Counted from the first letter of the stretch, positions 41,806 to 50,451 are shown. The stretch: DNA of 53,846 nucleotides from Pseudomonas lactucae (GCF_016937615.1 NZ_JAFHKI010000092.1:1-53846), one strand, 5' to 3'. The notes: generated by a model not told the origin, from the letters alone. Translations and numbers: made by a program.

Positions 41806-42815
41806 CGACTGAACAACACGCGGGACACCTGCAACCCCAGGCGGCCGTCGACTTCAACCAACTGCCCCTGACCAATGGGCCGGTCGCCGTAATAAAGACC
41901 GGCCACGCCGGGCGCGTAGCCCGTGATGCCCAGTACCGAACCAGGCCCCAGGTTGCGTAACTCGCCCAGGGTAAGGTTCAGTGTTCCACAGCGAACCGTC
42001 AGCGCCATGCTCAACTCGTCGAACGGCTCGTGCCCGAATACATCGGCCACGGGTTCATCCTCCACAGGCTCCGAGTAATCGGGCGCCGTAAAATGCTCGT
42101 CCACAAACGTTTCCTCTATAGAAGTAAGGGTCAGGCACGCCGTGCCGGTGTCATCGTCAATGTCGCCATGCAGCCGACGCCTGCCAACTTGCACATGACC
42201 GCGGCCCTGCACCTGGAAAAGCGCCTGTTCCAGCACCAGCACATCACCTGGGCGCAGGCTGAATACCTGTGCAATCGTCAGTCGCAGGTGCCCCAGCGTT
42301 ACGGCAATTGCCAATTGAAATTGCGCCGGCAGGGGAGCGGCAATGGAGCGCCACGCAGCGGCCTCGCACACCGCCAGGAAGCTCTCGGGCGTCAGCCACA
42401 CGTAACCCATGACCCGAGAGGCATCCAGACTCACGCTGAGCCGGCAACCAAACCCTGCCGGGCAATCGGTCTCCAACAGGCGCAAATAACCGAACAGGGT
42501 TCGCACCTCGGGGCTCAGATAGTGCTGGAATAACGCCCAGAACCAGGAATTCGGATCGTTACCGGCCTGGGCCAACGTCACCGGGCATTCCCCCATCAGA
42601 CTGAGTAATGGCCCGGCCTCCGCCAACGCGAGCACACCGCACGCCGTTTCGAAACACATCACCTCGGTCCCTGTCGGCGCACGGCCGGGTTCCAGACGCA
42701 TCTCTCCTGCTTGCCCGGCCACGCGAAAGGGCAGGCACAAACCGCGCCCCAGTCGACGAAGCGCGGCGACCCGGTCTTCCCTGACCCGGGGTACTGTCAG
42801 CGGCGGCATCATCAT
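41802..42815 (-). CDS. rscQ: Type III secretion sorting-platform (C-ring) protein, unsplit (HrcQ/SctQ)
   Basis: A 337-residue protein with the C-terminal SpoA/FliN-type domain (LSMALTVRCGTLNLTLGELRNLGPGSVLGI...). In P. syringae this protein is split into HrcQa and HrcQb; here one frame covers both, with a short acidic linker at about residues 240-265 where the split would lie. Start at 42815 by overlap with the rspP stop (ATGA); two more ATGs follow directly. The reading from 42950 lies inside rspP. Confidence 0.9.
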   Translation of the reverse strand: MMMPPLTVPRVREDRVAALRRLGRGLCLPFRVAGQAGEMRLEPGRAPTGTEVMCFETACGVLALAEAGPLLSLMGECPVTLAQAGNDPNSWFWALFQHYLSPEVRTLFGYLRLLETDCPAGFGCRLSVSLDASRVMGYVWLTPESFLAVCEAAAWRSIAAPLPAQFQLAIAVTLGHLRLTIAQVFSLRPGDVLVLEQALFQVQGRGHVQVGRRRLHGDIDDDTGTACLTLTSIEETFVDEHFTAPDYSEPVEDEPVADVFGHEPFDELSMALTVRCGTLNLTLGELRNLGPGSVLGITGYAPGVAGLYYGDRPIGQGQLVEVDGRLGLQVSRVLFSR

Positions 42816-43269
42816 GCCGAGCCGAAGACAGGCACATGCAGACTGACCGACTGCCCCAGCGCTGCGGCCAATCGCTCCTGGCACGGTTGCCGCACACCGC
42901 TGAGCCAGCGCGACGTTGCCTCGAGTTCGGCGTCCAGGTCGATGGACCATGCGCCTTGCTCACGCCGCACAACGCTGTTGATTCGCCCCAACCGCGGCAG
43001 GTACAACACCGCGTGAAGCGGCCACTGAGCACCTGCCAGCACGCGCGGCGCCAATTGCTCGGTGAGCGCCTCAATCATCGCGATACTGGCCGAAGCCATC
43101 TCTCCCGACGCAAAGGACTGGGTGCCTGCGCCTTCATCGCCAAGGGTAAACAGCTGCGCGAACAATCGTCCCTGCTCCCAAGGCACCTGACCCGGGCGCC
43201 CGGCTCGCGCTCGTCGTGCAAGTCACGCAGACGTGCTCGTTCAGTAGGTTTATTTGAAACCTGAGTCAT
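42812..43269 (-). pseudogene. rspP: Type III needle/pilus length-control protein (HrpP/SctP), one-base frameshift
   Basis: Start ATG at 43269 overlaps the rspO stop. The first frame reads MTQVSNKPTERARLRDLHDERE and then goes wrong; the rest (VPWEQGRLFAQLFTLGDE... to VPVFGSA) is in another frame. One missing G at about 43205 (GAGGCC to GAGCC on the coding strand) restores a 152-residue protein. HrpP in P. syringae is secreted, controls translocator and pilin export and carries a T3S4-type domain. The call is by position, size and C-terminal character. Confidence 0.75.
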
Positions 43270-43694
43270 ACGGGCTCCTCAGCCAGCATCAGGGACAACT
43301 CCTGAAGTTTTTCCACTTGTCGCAGGCATTCGGTAGCCTGTTTTTGCGCACTGCCCACCTGGGCCTGTTTTTCCACCTGCTGGCGTTGCAACGCCTCCAG
43401 CTGGCCCTGGTCTCGCTGGGTACTGGCCGATAACGAGCGCTCCTGCGCCCCCCAGGATTTGAGGGCCTGCAGGCTCAGGACCTGACCCTGGTACTGATCG
43501 AGCAGTTGGGCACTTTGTCGAATTTCTTCCTGCCGGGCTTCGTCCAGCGCTTGCTCGGCCTGCTGGATATGGACGACCAGCGTCTGCTGGGCGCGCTTGG
43601 CCTCGCGCAAGGCACGCTCGGCACGATCCGCGCGATGCCGGCGCAAACGTCGCAGGGTCTCGATCTCCCCCAGTAGTTCTTCAGAATGGGACAT
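43266..43694 (-). CDS. rspO: Type III secretion stalk protein (HrpO/SctO)
   Basis: A 142-residue, almost wholly alpha-helical coiled-coil protein rich in Gln, Glu, Arg and Ala (ERALREAKRAQQTLVVHIQQ...). It sits after the ATPase gene, like FliJ/YscO/HrpO, the central stalk that couples the ATPase to the export gate. It overlaps rscN by 14 bases and rspP by 4. Confidence 0.87.
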   Translation of the reverse strand: MSHSEELLGEIETLRRLRRHRADRAERALREAKRAQQTLVVHIQQAEQALDEARQEEIRQSAQLLDQYQGQVLSLQALKSWGAQERSLSASTQRDQGQLEALQRQQVEKQAQVGSAQKQATECLRQVEKLQELSLMLAEEPV

Positions 43695-45039
43695 GGGCAG
43701 TCAGCGCCTTGAGCTGGTCCAGCGTCGCCACCATCGGCGACGGCTCACGCAAGTCCTGGCGCAGGAAACCATCGACCGCCTGACGGCTGTCCACCGCCAG
43801 GTCGGTCAAGGCATCGCTGCCAGGCTGATACTCCCCCAGCTTGAGCATCAGCTCGATCTGCTGATACGCCGACAACAAACGTCGCAGCGCCGTACCCGCC
43901 TGGATGTCGGCCGATTGCGCGACGTTGCTCAAGATCCGTGAAAGGCTCGCCAGTACATCCACGGCCGGGTAGTGCCCACGCTCGGCCAGCTTGCGCGACA
44001 GCACGATATGACCGTCAAGCAGCGAACGAACTTCATCGGCCACCGGGTCGTTCATCGAGTCCTGCTCAATCAGCACCGTATAGATCGCCGTGATTACGCC
44101 TTCACGCGTCAATCCGGCACGTTCCACCAACCGCGGCAACAGGCTGTAGACCGAAGGCGGCAAGCCGCCGCGCCCCAGGGGCTCACCGGCGGCCAGGCCG
44201 ATTTCGCGCTGGGCCCTGGCAAAACGGGTCAAGGAGTCGATCAGCAACAACACTCGCTGGCCCTTGCGCCGGAAACCTTCGGCCAAGGCCGTTGCCGTGA
44301 ACGCGGCGCGCGCCCGCTCCATGCTCGAGCGATCGGAGGTGGCGCACACCAGCACGGCTTTGGCACGCAGCTGATCATCCAGTTCGTGATCAAGAAACTC
44401 GCGTAACTCCCGGCCCCGTTCACCAATCAGGCCGAACACGATCACATCGCACTCCACGTTACGCGCGATCTCGGCCAGCAAGGTGGTCTTGCCACAACCG
44501 GCGCCGGCAAACAGCCCGACGCGCTGACCCTCCCCCAACGTGATCAGGCCATCGATCGAACGGACACCGGTGGCCAACGCGCGGTTGATTCGCGGCCGCT
44601 CCGTGGGTAAAGGCGCCTCGCACAGCACTGGGGTTGCATCGCAGTCCTGTGAATCGGCAAACGCACTGGGGCCGTCGCCCGCAATCGGACGCCCAAACCC
44701 ATCCAGCACCTGGCCCAGCAGTTCGTCACTGACCTGCACTCGGTGCGGCACTCCCAGGCGCTCCACACTGGCACCGACACGCACGCCCTCCAGGTTGCCC
44801 AACGCACTGAGCACCGCATCCTGCTGGTCAAAGCCGATGATCTCGGCGAGCATGCTATCGCCCGGTGTTTTTTCCACCTGGCACAGGTCGCCGATACGCG
44901 CCTGGGGCAGCCTGCATTGCAACAGCATGCCGTTGACACGTTGGATACGCCCACGCATCGTTACCGGCGCAAAATTCATCAGCGCCTGCGTCTGCCGGGC
45001 CTGCCAGGCCTCCAAGCGCGCCTGAAGGTCCGCGGTCAC
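43681..45039 (-). CDS. rscN: Type III secretion ATPase (HrcN/SctN)
   Basis: A 452-residue FliI/YscN-family ATPase that releases chaperones and unfolds substrates. Walker A is GAGCGKTT (179-186), the GERGRE motif is at 206-211, and Walker B LLLID ends at Asp268. The C-terminal PVADEVRSLLDGHIVLSRKLAERGHYPAVDV is typical. It overlaps rspQ by 4 bases. Confidence 0.97.
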   Translation of the reverse strand: MTADLQARLEAWQARQTQALMNFAPVTMRGRIQRVNGMLLQCRLPQARIGDLCQVEKTPGDSMLAEIIGFDQQDAVLSALGNLEGVRVGASVERLGVPHRVQVSDELLGQVLDGFGRPIAGDGPSAFADSQDCDATPVLCEAPLPTERPRINRALATGVRSIDGLITLGEGQRVGLFAGAGCGKTTLLAEIARNVECDVIVFGLIGERGRELREFLDHELDDQLRAKAVLVCATSDRSSMERARAAFTATALAEGFRRKGQRVLLLIDSLTRFARAQREIGLAAGEPLGRGGLPPSVYSLLPRLVERAGLTREGVITAIYTVLIEQDSMNDPVADEVRSLLDGHIVLSRKLAERGHYPAVDVLASLSRILSNVAQSADIQAGTALRRLLSAYQQIELMLKLGEYQPGSDALTDLAVDSRQAVDGFLRQDLREPSPMVATLDQLKALTAHVPF

Positions 45040-45935
45040 CAGCGCACCTCGTAGCGGCGCTCGCCATCAAAAACCACCTTGCTGTTATCGATCAGTACCA
45101 GACGCAGACCATCCACCTCGTCGCCCAGGAACAAGCGGCTGCCCTCCTCCAGCACAACATGTCCGTTCGGCCCGCCGACAATCTGCACAATCTTGAACGG
45201 CAACGCACTGTCCCGCGCGCGGACTCGGCTGATCACCGGCACTTCGCTGTCGAACCGCTCGCCAAACCGGCTGAGCATGCGCGCCACCAATTCCACCTCA
45301 TCCGGGGACACGTCGCCGCTGAGGGCCACCTGGTTGTTGACGACCTGCACGCTGACCCTCTGGGTCAACTCACGCTCAGTAAGCATCTTCAACAACTGCT
45401 GGCGGACCTCATAAGGCGAAGCCAGTTCGTGCTTGCGTACCTCGGGAGGCCTCAAGGACGCCTGCGCCTCAGGCTCTCCGCTGGAGACCATGCCGATCAA
45501 CACAATCACCACCGCAACGACCAGCACCACACTGATCAGGCGTTTTTGCTGTGAATGCGAGATAGACGACAACACCAACGTCGGCAACGGCTCATGCACG
45601 GGCGCCACAGAGGCGGGTTCAGGCGCAGGCACCTGGAGCCAAGGCTGATCCGCCAGGGCGACGCACAAGCGAACACTTCCTATCGAAAACACCACACCCA
45701 TGGGCAAGCTCGGGATCTGGGCCAGCGCCTGGCCTTCTGCGCCGTGCAAGAGTCCGGCTTCGGCCTGCACCGACCAGTTAGCGCCATCGAGCCGCAGTTG
45801 CGCATGATGCTCGGCAATGCCCGGATCGCTCAGCAACAGATCCGCATCCGCCTGCGAGCCAATGCTCCATTGTTCACCAAACAAGGGCAATGCGGCGCCC
45901 TGGTGCAAGCCGCTCAAGACTCGTAGTTCGAACAT
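45036..45935 (-). CDS. rspQ: Type III secretion inner-membrane ring protein (HrpQ/SctD)
   Basis: A 299-residue bitopic protein with an N-terminal FHA-like cytoplasmic domain (MFELRVLSGLHQGAALPLF), a membrane segment at about 158-176 (LISVVLVVAVVIVLIGMV) and a periplasmic ring-building part. It pairs with rscJ in the inner ring. Three in-frame ATGs lie in a row (45941, 45938, 45935) after GGGAG. The last best matches the family N-terminus and spacing. The longer reading from 46133 is inside rscV. Confidence 0.88.
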   Translation of the reverse strand: MFELRVLSGLHQGAALPLFGEQWSIGSQADADLLLSDPGIAEHHAQLRLDGANWSVQAEAGLLHGAEGQALAQIPSLPMGVVFSIGSVRLCVALADQPWLQVPAPEPASVAPVHEPLPTLVLSSISHSQQKRLISVVLVVAVVIVLIGMVSSGEPEAQASLRPPEVRKHELASPYEVRQQLLKMLTERELTQRVSVQVVNNQVALSGDVSPDEVELVARMLSRFGERFDSEVPVISRVRARDSALPFKIVQIVGGPNGHVVLEEGSRLFLGDEVDGLRLVLIDNSKVVFDGERRYEVRW

Positions 45936-45972
45936 CATCATCCGCTCCCAGGCACACGCGATACCCGACGGC

Positions 45973-48066
45973 TCATGCCGCCGTACCCCGCATCGGTTCA
46001 TCCTGGTCAAGGTCAATGCGCCCCAGCACCTTGACCTTGGAACTGCTGCCCAATTCGGCAAAGGACAACACCGGCACATGGTTGAATTCGTCCACCAATA
46101 AGGTGCGCAAGGGGCTGCGTAGATCCTGCGCAACCAATATCACGCTCCTGCTTTTGGGGCGCGCGGTGAACGCCTGGTTGAGCAAGTTGGCCAACGCCGC
46201 GCTGTGATCATTATCGAGGGCAAAGAACACCCCGGTCTGGGTCTGGCGCAATGCATCGCGCAGGATACTTTCGGTTTGCGGCGAGAGCAGCCAGGCATGC
46301 AGTCCATCGGCTTCGCTGTACTGGTGGTAGATCTGCGACTTGAGCGCGATGCGCGCGTAGTCAGCCAAGGCCTCAGGCTCGCGCTCATGCTGGCCGTATT
46401 CGATCAACGACTCGACAATCAAGCGTACGGCACGCAACGGCACCCCTTCACCGGCCAAGCGCTGCAGCACCGCCGAAAACCGCGAAAGCGGCATGATCCG
46501 CTGCAGCTCCTGCACCAGTTCCGGCTGGTTGTGCTCCAGCCAACTGAGAATGGCCTTGCTCTCCTGTATCCCGAGAAAACGCGGCCCGCTGAGCATCATC
46601 GCGCGTGTCATTCGCTCGACGACCAGGCTTTGCGCGGTGAAGCGCTCCACCTGCGGATCGTCAAGCAAGGGATGTTCGGGCGCCAGCCATAGCCAGTCTT
46701 TCTCATCGCGCTCAGCCAGCCCGTGCACGGCATCGTCGGGCGGTGACGCCAACGCGTCGTGCGCTACGGCGATGCGGTCGCTCAAGGTGGCTTGCATCAC
46801 CGGTACCTCATGGACGCAAAAACGCATCTCGTCCGGCGCCAGCAACTCGATGAACTCGGCTTCAAACGGTGGCAACGTCAAGCCGATATTGGCTACCAGC
46901 GTATTGCGCGCCTGGCGAATTTTTTGGACGATCTCAATGACCTGAGGCGTTGCATACGCAGAAGGATGAAACTGCAACACATACGGCCGCGACGGATCAA
47001 AGCCACGCAGGTCTTCTTCACCGTTCTCCTCCGGCCGCACCGCAGCAGGGGCTTCGGCTGACGGATTTTCCTGGCGCTCACGCTGCCGGGCCAGGTAGTA
47101 ACCCAGGCCTCCGGTCATCATTGAGATAAAAATGAACACCGTTGTCGGCATGCCGGGCACGGCCGCAAACGCGAGCATCCCCACCGAGGCAATTATCCAG
47201 CTCTTGGGTTCGCTGGTCATTTGCCGGGCAATTTCAGCCCCCATGTTACTGATGCCTTTGCGCCCGTCCGGCGCCACACGGGTGATGATCATGCCGGCGG
47301 TCAGGGAGATCAGCAGCGCGGGTATCTGTGCAATCAGGCCGTCACCGATGGTCAGCACCGAATACAGCGCCATGGACTCACCGGCGCTCAAACCATGCTG
47401 GAACATGCCAGTGGAGAAACCGCCCAACAGGTTGACCACCACGATGATCAAACCGGCAATGGCATCGCCCTTGACGAACTTCATGGCGCCGTCCATGGCC
47501 CCGAATAACTGGCTTTCACGCGACAACTGCTCACGCTTGTCCCGCGCTTGCGCGCCGTCGATCAGCCCGGCGCGCAGGTCGCTGTCGATGGACATCTGCT
47601 TGCCCGGCATCGCATCCAGGCTGAAACGCGCCGCCACTTCGGCGACCCGCTCCGAGCCCTTGGTAATCACCAGGAAATTGACCAGGGTCAGGATCAGGAA
47701 GATCACCATCCCCACCGCCAGGTTGCCCCCGACCACAAAGTTGCCGAAGGCTTCGACGATGTCACCGGCGTCCTGCTCCAGCAGAATAAGACGCGTGGTC
47801 GCGATCGACAGTGCCAGGCGAAACATGGTGGTCAGCAGCAGAATCGAGGGGAAGGAAGAAAACGCCAACGGCCCGGGCAGGTAGAGCGCCAGCACGATCA
47901 ACAGGCAGGAAATACAGATGTTCAGCGCAATCAGGATATCCACCAGCCAGGTGGGCAGCGGCACGATAAAGATGAACACGATGGCCATGACCACCACGGC
48001 ACCCAGCACCTCGGCACGCCGCGCTATCTTGAGCAGCACACCGTTGACGGCGGCCAACGCACTCAC
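45973..48066 (-). CDS. rscV: Type III secretion export-apparatus protein (HrcV/SctV)
   Basis: A 697-residue FlhA/LcrD-family protein. The N-terminal half has about eight membrane segments and the FHIPEP-region signature (MFRLALSIATTRLIL, KGSERVAEVAARFSLDAMPGKQMSIDSDLRAG). The C-terminal half is the cytoplasmic nonameric ring that receives chaperone-substrate complexes. It overlaps rspJ by 4 bases. Confidence 0.97.
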   Translation of the reverse strand: MSALAAVNGVLLKIARRAEVLGAVVVMAIVFIFIVPLPTWLVDILIALNICISCLLIVLALYLPGPLAFSSFPSILLLTTMFRLALSIATTRLILLEQDAGDIVEAFGNFVVGGNLAVGMVIFLILTLVNFLVITKGSERVAEVAARFSLDAMPGKQMSIDSDLRAGLIDGAQARDKREQLSRESQLFGAMDGAMKFVKGDAIAGLIIVVVNLLGGFSTGMFQHGLSAGESMALYSVLTIGDGLIAQIPALLISLTAGMIITRVAPDGRKGISNMGAEIARQMTSEPKSWIIASVGMLAFAAVPGMPTTVFIFISMMTGGLGYYLARQRERQENPSAEAPAAVRPEENGEEDLRGFDPSRPYVLQFHPSAYATPQVIEIVQKIRQARNTLVANIGLTLPPFEAEFIELLAPDEMRFCVHEVPVMQATLSDRIAVAHDALASPPDDAVHGLAERDEKDWLWLAPEHPLLDDPQVERFTAQSLVVERMTRAMMLSGPRFLGIQESKAILSWLEHNQPELVQELQRIMPLSRFSAVLQRLAGEGVPLRAVRLIVESLIEYGQHEREPEALADYARIALKSQIYHQYSEADGLHAWLLSPQTESILRDALRQTQTGVFFALDNDHSAALANLLNQAFTARPKSRSVILVAQDLRSPLRTLLVDEFNHVPVLSFAELGSSSKVKVLGRIDLDQDEPMRGTAA

Positions 48067-49127
48067 CCGTCGACCCTCGTCTTGTCGACAAATTGCAGGC
48101 GGCCACGCTCGACGCGGGCAAACTCGTCCATCACCAGCAGAAAGCTATGCAGAGCCTCCTGACGAATGCGGCTATCGTCCCACAACGCCAGGGGCAACCG
48201 TTGGATGACCGGGTACAGGCTGTTGAGGCAAACCAGTTGATCGACCGGCAAAGCGCCGCCCAGGTCGTAGGCCAGACGCTGCACTTCAGCTGACTCGATA
48301 CCGCTGCCGGCGTAGCCCAGCAGGCGCTGCAGCAAACCGACCGCTTCCTCCTGCGCGCCCAGGCGCAGGAGCAGTGCCCGGCAATTGGCCAACACCGCAC
48401 CCAACTGACCGCAGCTCTGCAGCCCTCTGAGAAGCGCACGCAAGCGCGCGTTAGGCACCGACGGTGTATGTGCCGCGACGTCATCGGCCAGGGCGCGGCG
48501 CATCAAGTTGAGGCCGTCGACGAACCGCTCGCCTCCATACATGCCCAGCAGCGCGTGCAGCATGGTCGATAGGGATTGGCGAGTGACCACACTGGCGTAA
48601 TACAACGTGCGTAAGGCCTGGCGTTCCTGTGGGTCATCAGTGGCCAGTTGCAGCGCCGCGGCAATGTTCAGGCCGGCCTGGATTTCCCGTTTGAAACGCA
48701 TCTCCAGCCTGGCAATGGCATCCCGCGCCAGTGCCGCTTGCGCACTGCGGGTTTCGTCCTGCGCCTGCGCGGCCACCTGCTTGAGTACCACGAAGGTACG
48801 CGCCGGATCGCTCCCGCCAAGGTCCAGCAACTTGTCCAGGGCCGGTTGTTGCAGTAATTGAATGCGCATGCGCCGAGCAACCGCCGCCAGGCTCGCCTGG
48901 GCCGGATGTCCGAGCATGTCATAGAGCTGCGCGAGTTGCTCAACGGGAGGGACCCGTACCGGCGTGAACCGCTTGGGTAAAGCATTAGCGTCGACCGCCA
49001 CGTCCTGACTGAAGCTCAGCGCAATGTCCTCGCTCCCCTTCGCAGAAGTTGGCGCTTCGACAGGGCCGACACGAGACGGGTCCAGGCGCTGGATCCGCTC
49101 CATATCGTTGCTGGATTCGACTTTCAT
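48063..49127 (-). CDS. rspJ: Type III secretion gatekeeper (HrpJ/SctW)
   Basis: A 354-residue YopN/HrpJ-family protein, first gene of the long minus-strand operon. The N-terminus is polar (secretion signal); the rest is helical (AQAALARDAIARLEMRFKREIQAGLNIAAAL, LLVMDEFARVERGRLQFV). Gatekeepers set the order of translocator and effector export. I choose ATG 49127, 31 bases after the hrp box -10; upstream codons in the same frame would run into the promoter. Confidence 0.87.
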   Translation of the reverse strand: MKVESSNDMERIQRLDPSRVGPVEAPTSAKGSEDIALSFSQDVAVDANALPKRFTPVRVPPVEQLAQLYDMLGHPAQASLAAVARRMRIQLLQQPALDKLLDLGGSDPARTFVVLKQVAAQAQDETRSAQAALARDAIARLEMRFKREIQAGLNIAAALQLATDDPQERQALRTLYYASVVTRQSLSTMLHALLGMYGGERFVDGLNLMRRALADDVAAHTPSVPNARLRALLRGLQSCGQLGAVLANCRALLLRLGAQEEAVGLLQRLLGYAGSGIESAEVQRLAYDLGGALPVDQLVCLNSLYPVIQRLPLALWDDSRIRQEALHSFLLVMDEFARVERGRLQFVDKTRVDG

Positions 49128-49157
49128 GGTTAAGCCAGAACAGGAAGAGTGTGTCTC

Positions 49158-49186
49158 TGTGTGGCAAGCCGTGCCCATGCGGTTCC
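49158..49186 (-). promoter_or_regulatory. hrp box of the rspJ-rscU operon
   Basis: On the minus strand: GGAACC (49186-49181), 16 bases, CCACACA (49164-49158), a full match to the HrpL consensus. It would drive all eleven genes from rspJ to rscU. Confidence 0.88.
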
Positions 49187-49244
49187 ATCGAAATCAACAA
49201 ATTCACCGCCTGTGAAAATACCCGCACAAACTCACGGCAAACTT

Positions 49245-49258
49245 TGCAAAGCGTTGCG
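49245..49258 (+). promoter_or_regulatory. HrpS-type upstream activating site of rspL
   Basis: TGCAA-AGCG-TTGCG, matching 9 of 10 positions of the TGCAA-N4-TTGCA dyad reported for HrpS at hrpL promoters. It is about 90-100 bases before the expected transcription start, a usual distance for a sigma-54 activator. Confidence 0.65.
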
Positions 49259-49293
49259 CAAAAAATGCTCAATTCAAGATATTTAACTTTATA

Positions 49294-49306
49294 AATCAAT
49301 AAGTTG
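49294..49306 (+). promoter_or_regulatory. IHF binding site in the rspL promoter
   Basis: AATCAA-TAAG-TTG fits the IHF consensus WATCAANNNNTTR exactly. It lies between the activator site and the -24/-12 promoter, where DNA bending would bring RspR to the polymerase. Confidence 0.65.
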
Positions 49307-49321
49307 AATGATTTTTTCATT

Positions 49322-49337
49322 TGGCACAACCAGTGCA
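49322..49337 (+). promoter_or_regulatory. Sigma-54 promoter (-24/-12) of rspL
   Basis: TGGCAC-N6-TGCA with the GG and GC pairs correctly spaced (49323-24 and 49335-36). It differs from the consensus TGGCACRNNNNTTGCW by one base. Transcription would begin near 49347, about 44 bases before the gene. Confidence 0.8.
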
Positions 49338-49390
49338 AAAGGGCTTTCCGTCGAAACCATTTCGACTGCGTCTACCCTAAGGAAAAAATC

Positions 49391-49942
49391 ATGAATATCC
49401 CTATTGAAGCTTTAGCGCACCTGGTTGGCAGCTCGCCTCAATTCATGCTTCACCTGACAGACGACCAGCAAAAAAAACTACGACGCTTCATTCACAAGCG
49501 TGTTCTCAACCCGGAAGATGCGGACGATCTTCTGCAATTGACCTACCTTGAAGCCTGGCGCAACCGCGAGCGTTTCAGCGGCACTGCCACCCTCAGCACC
49601 TGGATGTGCGGTATTGCGCAGAATCTGATCCGCAATCACTTCCGGCGCATGTACGCCAAGCCGGTGCATTGCGAGTTTGACGAGTCGCTGTGGCATGGCC
49701 AGGAAGACAACCGCAACCTCGACTGGGAGTTCGAGATAAACCGCCGCCTGGAAAAAACCCTGAGCGCCATCGACCATCTGCCGATGGAGATGCGCAAAAC
49801 GCTGTATGCCTCGCTGGAAACCGACGGCAGTTACCAGGACACGGCCGACGTACTGGACATTCCTATCGGCACGGTTCGCTCACGCCTGTCTCGGGCGCGT
49901 GAACAGCTCAAGCGCGTCACTCACACCTCGCTGCATTCGTAA
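49391..49942 (+). CDS. rspL: ECF sigma factor HrpL-like (RspL)
   Basis: A 183-residue ECF sigma factor of the HrpL group. Region 2 is NPEDADDLLQLTYLEAWRNRERFSG...TLSTWMCGIAQNLIRNHFRR; region 4 is YQDTADVLDIPIGTVRSRLSRAREQLKR. The start at 49391 has AAGGAAAA before it; a longer reading from 49304 would cross the promoter. It reads hrp boxes and so should switch on the three structural operons. It is divergent from rspJ. There is no anti-sigma gene beside it, as for HrpL, which is controlled by transcription. Confidence 0.93.
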   Translation: MNIPIEALAHLVGSSPQFMLHLTDDQQKKLRRFIHKRVLNPEDADDLLQLTYLEAWRNRERFSGTATLSTWMCGIAQNLIRNHFRRMYAKPVHCEFDESLWHGQEDNRNLDWEFEINRRLEKTLSAIDHLPMEMRKTLYASLETDGSYQDTADVLDIPIGTVRSRLSRAREQLKRVTHTSLHS

Positions 49943-50112
49943 GGCAAGCCACGTGTTGGGCGGCAGGGATATCTGCCCAACTCGATCAGGCTCCATCGCG
50001 CCGACATCAATCGATACCCCTATGGAACCGACGTCCACCCCGCCTCTCGTCGCCGTTTAGCCAGGTTTGGGTTAAACAATTGAAAGCGTAGAAAAAATTC
50101 TCAACAAAACAC

Positions 50113-50141
50113 TTGACGCATCGGCGCCCGAAGCGAATAAT
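50113..50141 (+). promoter_or_regulatory. Promoter of tRNA-Met
   Basis: -35 TTGACG (50113-50118), spacer 17, -10 AATAAT (50136-50141), 11 bases before the tRNA, followed by a GC-rich stretch as in stringently controlled promoters. Confidence 0.7.
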
Positions 50142-50152
50142 GCGCGCCACTT

Positions 50153-50229
50153 GGCTACATAGCTCAGTTGGTTAGAGCATAGCATTCATAATGCTGGGGT
50201 CCGGGGTTCAAGTCCCTGTGTAGCCACCA
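50153..50229 (+). tRNA. tRNA-Met (anticodon CAT, elongator type)
   Basis: A 77-base cloverleaf with acceptor GGCTACA/TGTAGCC, D-arm AGCTCAGTTGGTTAGAGC, anticodon loop TTCATAA in the stem AGCAT/ATGCT, T-arm with GGTTCAAGTCC and encoded ACCA. It begins with a paired G, unlike initiator tRNA. CAT could in principle be tRNA-Ile2, but the sequence is close to elongator tRNA-Met. It marks the right edge of the secretion cluster. Confidence 0.93.
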
Positions 50230-50235
50230 AGTACT

Positions 50236-50269
50236 AAAAACGGCTTACCGAAAGGTAGGCCGTTTTTTT
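50236..50269 (+). terminator. Rho-independent terminator of tRNA-Met
   Basis: AAAAACGGCTTACC pairs with GGTAGGCCGTTTTT around GAAA and is followed by further T residues. The next 180 bases up to the PhzF-like gene hold no other feature I can support. Confidence 0.93.
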
Positions 50270-50451
50270 ATGCCCGCAGAAAAGGCTGGGACATACTCGC
50301 ATCGTTACGCCCCACCACCATCGACTCACGCCCTACGCCCGCATGAACCTCAATGTGACAGAAGCGCTCAAAAAAACCGCCCATCTGTATTTTGACGCTC
50401 GCTTGACCCCGCTGTTAGTGTCCAGCCTCCCCACACACGGAGTGCACCACG

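Noticed and set aside
49304..49390. Longer N-terminus of RspL from 49304
   Set aside because: That start lies upstream of the -24/-12 promoter and the extra residues do not resemble HrpL.
50023..50060. GGAACC near 50024 as a possible fourth hrp box before tRNA-Met
   Set aside because: No CCACNNA at a spacing of 15 or 16 bases.
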